Below, one piece after another: positions 17,525 through 24,718 of a stretch of DNA of 64,000 nucleotides (position 1 is its first letter; each line of letters begins with the position of its first letter). The stretch comes from Ewingella americana ATCC 33852 (lineage in GTDB: Bacteria; Pseudomonadota; Gammaproteobacteria; Enterobacterales; Enterobacteriaceae), in contig NZ_JMPJ01000053.1 of the NCBI RefSeq assembly GCF_000735345.1, positions 248,001-312,000 on the forward strand. Reading direction: 5' to 3'. The notes beneath the pieces are model-generated. The model was given only the letters and a program-made list of their open reading frames with translations, was not told where the DNA came from and did no database searches. Made by a program: the position numbers and the translations under genes.

Positions 17525-17761
17525 TCAAGCAGCGTCTGCACAAAGTTTGGTGAGATTTCTGGCTCCAATCATTAGGGTAGCAACGTAAGATTGCCGGCGG
17601 GTAACCACTTCTACCGCCACACGAGAGTCTTTGTATTTAATGAGATACGTTGAGGGCCAGCCTTGGCGTCGCGTGCCATAGGCTTTTTCGTGACTGTCGA
17701 TGGCTGCGTGGGCAACCACCAGATGGGAGAGATTTGTATCACCTTTAATGATGCGCTTCAT
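17525..17761 (-). CDS. Small protein, phage-type (DUF4060-like), uncertain
   Basis: A 78-residue protein starting MKRIIKGDTNLSHLVVAHAA from ATG 17761, with GGAG about 7 bases upstream. It contains a His-rich helix, KAYGTRRQGWPSTYLI and a beta-rich VAVEVVTRRQSYVATL part. The overall look is that of short proteins common in enteric prophages (I think of DUF4060, from memory and without a search). A 30-base extension to 17791 is less likely. It ends at its own terminator. Together with the next gene it looks like a phage remnant inserted between cspC and yebO. Confidence 0.65.
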   Translation of the reverse strand: MKRIIKGDTNLSHLVVAHAAIDSHEKAYGTRRQGWPSTYLIKYKDSRVAVEVVTRRQSYVATLMIGARNLTKLCADAA

Positions 17762-17894
17762 AATGGACTCCGCCTTAGACACAACTGTCAAAATGAGGAA
17801 ACATTAATCACTTGATACGCATCGCTTTGCGCGATGCTTATTCGAATCACTTCTTTGCAACTTTGTTACAGAATGAGTATCTCCGCGCTTTTTA

Positions 17895-18197
17895 TTACGC
17901 GCAAGTTTTACTTAACAAGAAACAGACCATTGCAGCATGCAGTGGCCGGTGACTATCGGCATGCCAATGTCCCTGCTCGCTTTGAATTTGCGCAGACCAA
18001 CGGGTATCCCCCGGCTGTTCAGTGACATTAAGGCTAATTTTGTTGGCGCAGATTATGGGCCAAGCATCGGAAGGGTTATTGCAATAGTCTTTACCTTTGA
18101 CGCCGCCGTAGGGATACCATTTGTCAGGCTCTTCGCCGGTCAGCAAGGCAATATTGTGGTTGAGTTCGCTGTCGTTCTCTTCAGACCATTTAATCAT
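17895..18197 (-). CDS. Phage NinX-like protein (DUF2591)
   Basis: A 100-residue protein resembling the DUF2591/NinX family found in the nin region of lambdoid phages. Landmarks are the N-terminal ELNHNIALLTG, the central NNPSDAWPIICANKISL and the C-terminal HRPLHAAMVCFLL. The function is unknown. The start is either 18203 or 18197; I favour 18197 because GGA lies 6 bases before it. There are no other phage genes near except possibly the small neighbour at 17525, so this is a relic or a domesticated gene. Confidence 0.75.
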   Translation of the reverse strand: MIKWSEENDSELNHNIALLTGEEPDKWYPYGGVKGKDYCNNPSDAWPIICANKISLNVTEQPGDTRWSAQIQSEQGHWHADSHRPLHAAMVCFLLSKTCA

Positions 18198-18281
18198 CGT
18201 CATTCCATCGGGTATCGTTGTTGCCCTGAGACTACGACAGAATTAAGACAGTTTTATGAAAGCCAAATCGGAAACAAAGAA

Positions 18282-18311
18282 AAGCCCGCGGGTAGTGATA
18301 CCGGCGGGCTT
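18282..18311 (-). terminator. Terminator after yebO
   Basis: AAGCCCGC and GCGGGCTT form the stem. On the minus strand it is followed by TTTTCTTT, 30 bases after the yebO stop. Confidence 0.8.
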
Positions 18312-18341
18312 AGGTTAGATCAAAAGCATCAATCCAAACGC

Positions 18342-18617
18342 TTATCTTTCGGGGATAAAGCCCCGCAGGCTGAGCACGGAATCCTCTTCCTCAGGCTCTG
18401 TCGGAGCTGTTGGCCCCTTAACCTGCGCAGCAAGAATTTTTAACAGCTCCGTTTGTTGGCGCTGCTGTTCAGCGATTTCCTGTAAAAGCTGAATTTGCTG
18501 ATTAGCTCTGACGCTGGCGCGGTTGACCACAAACCACAGCAGCAAAAATAGCAGAATAAACAAAACACACAGCACCAATGAGGCCAGGCTGGATTGGCCC
18601 ATTGCGAGATCGAACAT
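18342..18617 (-). CDS. yebO: YebO family small membrane protein
   Basis: A 91-residue protein matching E. coli YebO: one N-terminal membrane helix (about residues 13-33), then NRASVRANQQIQLLQEIAEQ, a coiled-coil-like helix, and a C-terminal acidic segment ending in ER. The function is unknown. ATG 18617 has AGGG 6-7 bases upstream, and a TTG two codons earlier is the alternative. Its place next to mgrB and near cspC is the conserved enteric order, interrupted here by inserted genes. Confidence 0.88.
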   Translation of the reverse strand: MFDLAMGQSSLASLVLCVLFILLFLLLWFVVNRASVRANQQIQLLQEIAEQQRQQTELLKILAAQVKGPTAPTEPEEEDSVLSLRGFIPER

Positions 18618-18727
18618 TGACAACCCTACAGCTAAATTTTAACGAGCACGTATCTTACCATTCCGCTGAATACTGGGAAGAGCCGATGCCAAAAACAAGC
18701 CACTTTTCGCGGCGGTTGGCGGGGAAA

Positions 18728-18934
18728 TTACCAGGGAATGAAAGATGTCACCGAGCAGACCCCGAGTTCAAAGTTTCCACCTTGATCGCAGTAGCTGTTC
18801 AATGCCAGAAGATAGAGCGCGATGCAGATAACCAGAAGCGCTAAAATCAGGCTAAGTCTCTTCAGGTTAAAGAAAGATCGTTTAGGTTTTATGGTCGGTT
18901 TCTTCCGTTTGGTATCGGGTTTATCAGAGCTCAA
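18728..18934 (-). CDS. mgrB: PhoQ inhibitor MgrB with extended N-terminus
   Basis: MgrB is a small inner-membrane peptide that binds PhoQ and damps PhoPQ signalling. The C-terminal part YCDQGGNFELGVCSVTSFIPW-like segment carries Cys49 and Cys60. With Cys37 in the helix, the spacing (12 and 11) equals that of E. coli Cys16, Cys28 and Cys39. The membrane helix spans about 27-45. The protein has 68 residues against 47, with a 21-residue Lys/Arg-rich cytoplasmic extension. The start codon is TTG 18934, with GGAAG 6 bases upstream, and there is no internal ATG. A PhoP-box-like promoter precedes it. Confidence 0.9.
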   Translation of the reverse strand: MSSDKPDTKRKKPTIKPKRSFFNLKRLSLILALLVICIALYLLALNSYCDQGGNFELGVCSVTSFIPW

Positions 18935-18968
18935 CGTCAGCTTCCAACGCTTAATGATTCATAGAGTT

Positions 18969-19003
18969 ATGCTACGCCATCGACCTTAAACAAAATATTA
19001 ACA
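18969..19003 (-). promoter_or_regulatory. PhoP-dependent mgrB promoter (PhoP box and -10)
   Basis: On the minus strand TGTTAA, five bases and TGTTTA (18987-19003) match the PhoP box (T)GTTTA-N5-(T)GTTTA with one swap. TAGCAT (18969-18974), 12 bases downstream, is placed as the -10 of PhoP-activated promoters. This is the layout known for mgrB in E. coli. Confidence 0.75.
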
Positions 19004-19167
19004 ACTTTGCCCTGTGGTCATAAGCAGCACATATTACTAAGTCAGAACCATTGATTCTAGGAATGCACTGGATTTTGCCGGCGTCCATAGCGACGAAATC
19101 CTTCTTACATCTATACTTATCAATACCCTGAGACTGCTCAGGGAGCACAAAAAAAGGAAGGCAGCAG

Positions 19168-19404
19168 ATGGGTGCTATTAAAGCCATTATTGTTTTGGTG
19201 ATTATTTATGCAATTTTCCTCTTCTCGGGTTATGGCGTCACCGTGGGAAGCAGCGAAAATGCGGCGGGACTGGGTCTGAAGTGTCAGTACTTAACGGCGC
19301 GAGGTATTGTTGATTCTCAGTATCTGCATACCGATAGCGGCATCGTTGGCGTGGCTAAGTGCCCGATATTCAAACAAATAGACGAAGTGGTCGACAAAAA
19401 ATAG
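19168..19404 (+). CDS. yobH: YobH family exported small protein
   Basis: A 78-residue protein matching E. coli YobH: an N-terminal membrane or signal helix (about 3-22), then SGYGVTVGSSENAAGLGLKC and YLTARG, with Cys39 and Cys65 that could form a disulfide outside the cytoplasm. The function is unknown. ATG 19168 has AAGGAAGG 5 bases upstream. It is divergent from mgrB, as in the conserved enteric order, and is followed by a strong terminator. Confidence 0.9.
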   Translation: MGAIKAIIVLVIIYAIFLFSGYGVTVGSSENAAGLGLKCQYLTARGIVDSQYLHTDSGIVGVAKCPIFKQIDEVVDKK

Positions 19405-19434
19405 TTCTGACTTCCACCTCAAATGCGTTAACAG

Positions 19435-19459
19435 AATGCCCACCAAGGTGGGCATTTTT
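19435..19459 (+). terminator. yobH terminator
   Basis: AATGCCCACC and GGTGGGCATT form a 10-bp stem with a 2-base centre, followed by T-rich sequence. Confidence 0.88.
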
Positions 19460-19490
19460 CTTGCCTGAGGCTCAGCCTTATGCAAGAAAA

Positions 19491-19736
19491 TTAGCTGTCG
19501 TGCTTGGTGAATTTTAGGTCAATCAGCGCGATGGCTTTTTCGATAGCGCGCTTGGTGACGGGATCAGCGCCCGCCGGATGGCGTGAAAAATCGATGCTTT
19601 TCAGCTGGTGTGACATCTTGTCGCGCACTTCGGTCGGCGCAATCACGTCGATCACATCCAAAATTTGCTTAATGACCAGCTGACAGGCCACTAAGTCAGA
19701 CGCGTACTCTTGTTCTTGGGTTAAAAGCTCGGACAT
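19491..19736 (-). CDS. Conserved hypothetical small soluble protein
   Basis: An 81-residue protein starting [20 protein letters not shown] from ATG 19736, with AGGA about 7 bases upstream. It is predicted to be all-helical and soluble, with no membrane segment. A middle part [17 protein letters not shown] and an end [16 protein letters not shown] are visible. The overall look recalls enteric small proteins such as YecF (DUF2594), but I cannot assign a family with confidence. It reads toward the yobH terminator and is monocistronic. Confidence 0.7.
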   Translation of the reverse strand: MSELLTQEQEYASDLVACQLVIKQILDVIDVIAPTEVRDKMSHQLKSIDFSRHPAGADPVTKRAIEKAIALIDLKFTKHDS

Positions 19737-19951
19737 GGAAATTCCTCTTTGCATGCACGCAATTTAAGTACATTCGGCTAAAAAATTTGGCCGCCAGAAT
19801 AGCATGCCGGGCCGCTTATTTTACCCCGACGGTGGTTTATCTGCCTTGAGAATGAGCGAAATGTTTAAATTCTCGGCAATCAATTCAGTGCAACTGTGGT
19901 TATCGCCGCAGATCTTCTATGCTTTATTCAGCGGAGCAAAAAGGAGATGTT

Positions 19952-20143
19952 ATGTTCGCGCTTGTATTGACCATTTGCTATCTCGGTGGTGGCTGCGACG
20001 ACCTCGCTATCGATGCCTTTGATACCAAACAACAATGCATAGTAGCTATGCGCCAGGAAGGTTTGCGCCACGCCGGATGCTATCCGCTGGAAGATTTTAT
20101 TGACGGCTACTACCTGCCTGCCCGAGAGAATGCTGACTTTTAG
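19952..20143 (+). CDS. yebW: YebW family small protein (DUF1482)
   Basis: A 63-residue protein of the same length as E. coli YebW. Matching segments are MFALVLTICYLGGGCDD at the start, the Cys-containing TKQQCIVAM, the HAGCYPLEDFIDGYYLPA core and the final DF. The function is unknown; the conserved cysteines and N-terminal hydrophobic segment suggest an exported or membrane location. AAGGAGAT lies just before ATG 19952. The upstream in-frame start at 19919 is not supported. Confidence 0.9.
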   Translation: MFALVLTICYLGGGCDDLAIDAFDTKQQCIVAMRQEGLRHAGCYPLEDFIDGYYLPARENADF

Positions 20144-20205
20144 AGGGTGATCACACTATATTGTCCTGTTCTTGTAACAGCTCTAACATAAATCTGACAT
20201 ATGTA

Positions 20206-20234
20206 TTGCCAAACGTATCGACCAAAGGTATGAC
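20206..20234 (+). promoter_or_regulatory. Candidate promoter of the OppA-type gene
   Basis: TTGCCA and TATGAC are separated by exactly 17 bases, 52 bases before the likely start. Confidence 0.45.
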
Positions 20235-20236
20235 TA

Positions 20237-20273
20237 TCCTGTTACTTATTGATATTTAACTATATTAACAGGA
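20237..20273 (+). promoter_or_regulatory. Leader inverted repeat next to the ribosome binding site
   Basis: TCCTGTTA and TAACAGGA are exact reverse complements with a 21-base loop. The right arm abuts the AGGAG ribosome binding site, so folding could affect translation. A related CTGTT/AACAG pair occurs at 20166-20180. Confidence 0.5.
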
Positions 20274-20285
20274 CAGGAGATGGCA

Positions 20286-21929
20286 ATGATGCAGCAAAAA
20301 CGTAAAGCGATTTTCAAGCAGATCCCTCTGGCACTCTTAATTTCCAGTACCTTCCTTTCCTCAATTCCCGCCTTGGCCGCACAAGTGCCCGCTGGCGTGG
20401 AATTGGCCGCTAAACAAGAAATTGTGCGTAACAACGGCACTGAACCGGCTTCCCTTGATGCCCACAAAGTCTCCAGCGACATTGAATTCAACATCATCGC
20501 CGACCTGTTCGCCGGGCTGGTGAGCATTGATGATAAAGGTAATCCCCACCCCTCTCTGGCGGCTAGCTGGGACAATAAAGACAATACCGTGTGGACCTTC
20601 CATCTGCGTCCAGACCTGAAATGGTCCGACGGCTCGCCGATCACTGCCGAAGACGTGGTATTCAGCTGGCGACGTTTAGTGGACCCAACCATTGGTTCAC
20701 CGTATGCCACCTACCCGAGCAGCATGCATATTCTCAATGCCGCTGACATTACCGACGGTAAAAAGAAACCTGACACGCTGGGTGTGAAAGCCCTCGACGC
20801 ACACACCGTCGAAGTGACGCTGGACCAGCCTATCTCCTACTTCCTCGGTATGGCGGCGCACCCGACGTTGTTCCCACTGCCGGAAGCCGCCATCAAAAAA
20901 TTTGGCGACAAGTGGACCCAGCCGGGTAATTTAGTCAGCAGCGGGCCTTTCAAGTTGGATAGCTGGACCGTTAACGAGCGCGTCGTCTCCGTTCGCAACC
21001 CGAATTACTGGGATAACCAACACACCGTCATTAACAAAGTCACCTACCTGCCGATTGTTTCCGGCACCGCCGACGTCAACCGTTATAAGGCCGGTGAAAT
21101 CGATATCACCTCGACCGTGCCTGAAATCCAATTCGCCGCGCTGAAAAAACAGTTGGGCTCGCAGGTGCATGTCGGCCCTAAACTAGGCGTTTATTACTAT
21201 GCGCTGAATGTCACCAAGCCGCCGTTTGACGATGCGCGCGTGCGTTTAGCCCTCAACCTCGCCTTAGATAAAGACATTATTGCCGGTAAAGTTCTGGGTC
21301 AGGGGCAGAAGCCTGCGTGGAGCATTGTCCCGGATGAGACCGGCGGCTTTGACTTCAAGAAAAGCAAATACCAAGAGATGAGCCAAGAGCAGCGTGTTGC
21401 CGAAGCCAAAAAATTACTCAGCGAAGCGGGCTATGGTCCGTCTAAACCATTGAAATTCAATCTGCTGTATAACACATCAGAATCCCACCAGCGTATCGCC
21501 ATCGCCGCCAGCTCCATGTGGAAGAAAAATCTGGGCGTTGATGCCACGCTGCAAAACCAAGAGTGGAAAACCATGCTCGACACCAAACGCCAAGGTAACT
21601 TCGAGGCGGTACGCATGGCTTGGATCGCCGACTACAATGAGCCATCCACTTTCCTGAATACCCTGCGCACCGGCGACAGCGAGAACTCCTCGAAATTCAG
21701 CAACGCCGCCTATGACAAAGCGCTGGACGACGCCCTAACGGCGAAAGACAAAGCACAGGCCGGTGAGTTCTACCAGCAGGCTGAAGACGTGCTGTCTGAG
21801 CAGGTTCCGGTGATCCCGCTGTACCAATATGTCAGCGCCAAACTGGTGAAACCGTTCATTGGCGGTTACGACAACCAAAGCCCGCTGGGCTACATTTACA
21901 CCAAAGATTTGTACGTGATTAAGCACTAA
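20286..21929 (+). CDS. Orphan OppA-type peptide-binding protein
   Basis: A periplasmic solute-binding protein of the oligopeptide ABC transporter family (547 residues, close to OppA). A signal peptide (basic KRK, then a hydrophobic core, ending ALAAQV near residue 33) is followed by the SBP_bac_5 fold. Landmarks include NNGTEPASLDAHKVSS, the WTFHLRPDLKWSDGSPITAEDVVFSWRR region and LNLALDKDIIAGKVL. No permease or ATPase genes lie nearby, so it probably serves a permease encoded elsewhere, as MppA does, or is an OppA paralogue. The start is one of ATG 20280, 20286 or 20289; AGGAG spacing favours 20286. Confidence 0.9.
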   Translation: MMQQKRKAIFKQIPLALLISSTFLSSIPALAAQVPAGVELAAKQEIVRNNGTEPASLDAHKVSSDIEFNIIADLFAGLVSIDDKGNPHPSLAASWDNKDNTVWTFHLRPDLKWSDGSPITAEDVVFSWRRLVDPTIGSPYATYPSSMHILNAADITDGKKKPDTLGVKALDAHTVEVTLDQPISYFLGMAAHPTLFPLPEAAIKKFGDKWTQPGNLVSSGPFKLDSWTVNERVVSVRNPNYWDNQHTVINKVTYLPIVSGTADVNRYKAGEIDITSTVPEIQFAALKKQLGSQVHVGPKLGVYYYALNVTKPPFDDARVRLALNLALDKDIIAGKVLGQGQKPAWSIVPDETGGFDFKKSKYQEMSQEQRVAEAKKLLSEAGYGPSKPLKFNLLYNTSESHQRIAIAASSMWKKNLGVDATLQNQEWKTMLDTKRQGNFEAVRMAWIADYNEPSTFLNTLRTGDSENSSKFSNAAYDKALDDALTAKDKAQAGEFYQQAEDVLSEQVPVIPLYQYVSAKLVKPFIGGYDNQSPLGYIYTKDLYVIKH

Positions 21930-22105
21930 TTTTTCACCGCCGTTAACCGGCGTTGTGGTGGCCCAAAGCCTGCCGCGACGCCGGACTTCCCTTCCCTCTC
22001 TTGCTCATTCCTATCGCGAAAAGTTCATATTTCTCCACACATCGGGGCTTGCCTCATCGCGCCCAGATGTTAAATTGGAGAAAAATCACACAGTCGGGAG
22101 GAGAG

Positions 22106-22324
22106 ATGAAATTATCGGAAAGTGAAATCCAACCCCTCTGGGATGAGGTTTCACGCATCATTGGCGACGCGGTGATCCATTTGCATCATCGCGGAGAGTA
22201 TTTGAGCAATGACGCGCTGGTAGGTTATCTCGACGGCCAATTGGGCAGCACGCAAAATGTAAAAAGCCGCATCCTATTGGGCGCGGCTATTAATATGCTT
22301 AAAACCAATCGGGTGAGAAATTAA
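22106..22324 (+). CDS. Small hypothetical protein
   Basis: A 72-residue soluble protein with a very good ribosome binding site (GGGAGGAG, just upstream of ATG 22106). It begins MKLSESEIQPLWDEVSRI and is mostly helical, with a His-rich patch (HLHHRGEY) and a basic end. I do not recognise the family. It is convergent with the next gene, with one base between stops, and no terminator is obvious. The longer frame from 21953 has no support. Confidence 0.65.
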   Translation: MKLSESEIQPLWDEVSRIIGDAVIHLHHRGEYLSNDALVGYLDGQLGSTQNVKSRILLGAAINMLKTNRVRN

Positions 22325-22325
22325 C

Positions 22326-22724
22326 TCAGGCGGACAGCGCCACCTCTGGTGTCAGGGTGCGTAAGCACTTATCCAGCACCACGTAATTGCCTTTCTCGCC
22401 GTACAGATAGCCATTCATCACCATCCAATTCAGCGTCGCCTCGAAGTCGATAATCAGTTCGCGGCCGTCCAGCCCCGGCTCTTCCACCCTTTCGCCCTGC
22501 GCATCAAGAAAGAAATAGTCATAGTTCGGTACGGCGGCAAACATGCTGCTCGGCGGCTCTTCATTGGCTTCTTTATCTAGCGTCCAGCCGATCCTGCTTT
22601 CACCAAATTGGCCGTTGTGCAGCGCCAGATTTACTATTTCCAGAGAATCAAACTCAACCGATCTCGGCAAAGCGCTAATTTGCGCCGCCCTGATCAACTG
22701 ATAAAACAGAATAAAATTTTGCAT
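22326..22724 (-). CDS. Hypothetical protein, acidic
   Basis: A 132-residue protein with no recognised family. It looks soluble and mixed alpha/beta, with an acidic middle part (LDKEANEEPPSS, then DAQGERVEEPGLDGRELIIDF) and no signal peptide or membrane helix. GAGG lies 6 bases before ATG 22724. The C-terminal part from ELIIDFEATLNWMVMNGY onward resembles a small domain that could bind a partner, but this is a guess. Neighbours give no clue. Confidence 0.6.
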   Translation of the reverse strand: MQNFILFYQLIRAAQISALPRSVEFDSLEIVNLALHNGQFGESRIGWTLDKEANEEPPSSMFAAVPNYDYFFLDAQGERVEEPGLDGRELIIDFEATLNWMVMNGYLYGEKGNYVVLDKCLRTLTPEVALSA

Positions 22725-22817
22725 TTTTTGCCTCTACTCCACGGGCTTGATCCACACACTAAACGCCCGACCACGCACGTGGACAGGCACTTTAATGAGA
22801 ACATCAGTATTGAAGGA

Positions 22818-22873
22818 GCGCAGTTTATCTATTCCCTCTCCTTACGGCGAGAGAAGGAAGGAATAAACTGCGC
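22818..22873. repeat. Large imperfect hairpin repeat
   Basis: GCGCAGTTTAT (22818-22828) pairs perfectly with ATAAACTGCGC (22863-22873). Inside, CCCTCTC pairs with GAGAG. The pattern of CCTCTC and GAGAGG-like blocks resembles short palindromic repeats scattered in enteric genomes. Whether it recurs elsewhere cannot be seen here. Confidence 0.6.
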
Positions 22874-22892
22874 AATAACGTGGCATCCGGCC

Positions 22893-23180
22893 CTATTTAG
22901 ACTGTGCAGCACGTCCTTGCGCAAACAGGAATATCCGCTGAGTGATGTCATCAGTTCCCAATATATTGCCTTTCTGCTCCAGATTAGCGCGGGCATAGGC
23001 AATATCATGAGCCTGATCCACCATCATAATCACTCTGTCGCGGGTCTCTTTATCCAGATTTCCCAGCAAAGTGGTCAGGATGGCTTGATAGGCGTTGGAG
23101 GCATAGGTCAGCTGCTTTTCGCGCTGCTCGAGTGCCTCGATGCGGGCTACCAGAGACTGCAAAAGGTCATGTTCAGACAT
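22893..23180 (-). CDS. Small coiled-coil hypothetical protein
   Basis: A 95-residue, entirely helical soluble protein. The first half (LLQSLVARIEALEQREKQL) has a heptad-like pattern suited to a coiled coil. The second half carries NLDKETRDRVIMMVDQA. No membrane segment or catalytic motif is seen, and I do not recognise the family. ATG 23180 follows GAAGGATATCGCT, so GGA is about 7 bases upstream. It stands alone between the hairpin repeat and a 390-base gap. Confidence 0.6.
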   Translation of the reverse strand: MSEHDLLQSLVARIEALEQREKQLTYASNAYQAILTTLLGNLDKETRDRVIMMVDQAHDIAYARANLEQKGNILGTDDITQRIFLFAQGRAAQSK

Positions 23181-23571
23181 AGCGATATCCTTCTGTTCTG
23201 GTGAAGGCGACCCGGTGAAATATCTGACAAGCGCGTTATTGCACTGAGTCTACTGATAAGTTTAGCAGAGCGTGCAAAAGTGCTGATAAAACTGTTGAAA
23301 TCCTCGCGCTAGCCCGCCCGATGATTAAACCAATATTCAACCGTTTAGCATCTCATCGCGCGCCATCGCCTAGCTGTAACCAACTCCCTGCCCGGCTCAA
23401 CTCACCCAACGCTCAGGCGGTGCGGCTTGCAGACGTGTTGTGCTAATTGCGCCGCCAAACAGGTAACAAATGCAGCAACTGGTTACAGATACCCCCATAG
23501 AATATCCGGTCGCGGTATGACATTTTCAGCGCAGGTTTCGCATTCATTGTTTAGCGTGGTGGGATGAATTT
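23181..23571. other. Gap of 390 bases without a visible gene
   Basis: I see no convincing open frame, strong dyad or RNA motif here. It must hold the promoters of the two divergent small genes beside it. Confidence 0.5.
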
Positions 23572-23793
23572 ATGACAAGAAAAACGATTTACACTCTGGC
23601 CCTGACCATGATGTTGTCAGTCAGCACTTTGGCTCATGCCGATGGCTGCCTGAAAGGCGCTGCGGTGGGTGCGGCAGCCGGGCATCTCAAGCACCATGCC
23701 GTGTTGGGCGCCGTGGCGGGCTGTGCCGTCGGGCATCACTTAGCCGCCAAGGCGAAAGAAGAAAAGGCGCAGACCGCGGCCAACAAATCATAA
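23572..23793 (+). CDS. Small exported Gly/Ala/His-rich protein
   Basis: A 73-residue protein with a clear signal peptide: basic TRKT, a hydrophobic core and a likely cleavage at THAHAD-like LAHADG (after Ala23). The mature part alternates Gly and Ala with His (KGAAVGAAAGHLKHH, then GAVAGCAVGHHL), a glycine-zipper-like pattern that can insert into or coat membranes. It has two cysteines that could pair, and it ends in a Lys/Ala-rich tail. Function unknown; similar small proteins are widespread in Proteobacteria. It ends at a strong terminator. Confidence 0.7.
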   Translation: MTRKTIYTLALTMMLSVSTLAHADGCLKGAAVGAAAGHLKHHAVLGAVAGCAVGHHLAAKAKEEKAQTAANKS

Positions 23794-23797
23794 AAAC

Positions 23798-23825
23798 TCA
23801 GGGAGCCTCGGCTCCCTGATTATTT
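23798..23825. terminator. Bidirectional terminator between the 23572 gene and cho
   Basis: TCAGGGAGCC and GGCTCCCTGA form a 10-bp stem with a 2-base loop. There is a T-rich tract on the plus strand, and GTTTTTA follows on the minus strand. Confidence 0.88.
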
Positions 23826-23842
23826 TCAGCACTTATATTTGG

Positions 23843-24691
23843 CTACAGCTGAATAGTCTCGAAACGGCCATCCAGCAGCGGCTTGCAGAGGATCTTGTAG
23901 CCGTCGCTGTCAAAATAAGTGGAGACTTTTTGCAGGCTCTCCTCATCTTGCAGCGAATCCACGGTGCCGAGATAGAACCAGTCCTGAACAATATGGTACT
24001 GGGTGAAGCTCGACCCTTTCTCAACAATGGCAATTCGCCCCGGCCAGTTCCAACAGTGCAGTCGCAACGACGCCAATGAGGCTTCCAGCCGCTGTTGATG
24101 CTCCTCGAGAGACTCTGCGCCGCAGCAAGCTCCGGCGCAGCGTTTCAGGCTGTAGCGAAAACAGGCGCGATTTTTAGCCAGCTTCTCAATGCCCAAAACG
24201 CCATAACAGAGCTTTTGCTCATCCGCCAACTGGCGCAGCTTTTCCAGCGCCACGGTGCGATTGGCAAACAGCCCAAACAGCCCCGGCGTGCTGGAGAAGT
24301 CAATCTCCTTGGCGTAAGCCACCGCCACCTTGCCTTCCTGAATATGCAATGAGCAGAGCTGTTTGGAACGGCGCAGCCTTTTGTTAAACAGCGGCTGCTG
24401 CTCTTTGATCATCCGCGCTTCAGTCAGCAGCGCACCCAACTCCCCCGCCGTTTCGACAAAGGAGATATGGGTGGTCTGCCGCAGCATGCGGGCTTCGTCT
24501 TTGGCGCGAAAATGGGACATCACGCGAGTGCGGATATTGACGCTTTTGCCGATGTAGAGCGGCATCTGCTGGCTCACACCGTGGAAAATATATACGCCGG
24601 GAGAAGATGGCAGCTGCGCCAGACTGTCGCGCAGGTGCTCGGGATATTGGTAAATTTCAGCGGCAAACTCGCTGCGGGACAAATTCCTCAA
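23843..24691 (-). CDS. cho: Excinuclease Cho (UvrC homologue)
   Basis: Cho makes the 3' incision in nucleotide excision repair at lesions poorly handled by UvrC. The protein has 282 residues (E. coli 295). The GIY-YIG nuclease domain is seen at SSPGVYIFHG and PLYIGKSVNIRTRV, followed by the family-specific cysteines in CFRYSLKRCAGACCG. The C-terminus is slightly shorter than in E. coli. The start appears to be TTG 24691, directly after an in-frame stop. Only 27 bases separate it from the diguanylate cyclase gene upstream, so they may share a transcript. I did not find a good LexA box. Confidence 0.92.
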   Translation of the reverse strand: MRNLSRSEFAAEIYQYPEHLRDSLAQLPSSPGVYIFHGVSQQMPLYIGKSVNIRTRVMSHFRAKDEARMLRQTTHISFVETAGELGALLTEARMIKEQQPLFNKRLRRSKQLCSLHIQEGKVAVAYAKEIDFSSTPGLFGLFANRTVALEKLRQLADEQKLCYGVLGIEKLAKNRACFRYSLKRCAGACCGAESLEEHQQRLEASLASLRLHCWNWPGRIAIVEKGSSFTQYHIVQDWFYLGTVDSLQDEESLQKVSTYFDSDGYKILCKPLLDGRFETIQL

Positions 24692-24718
24692 ACGCTCTCA
24701 CTTATCTCTGTATTGCCA

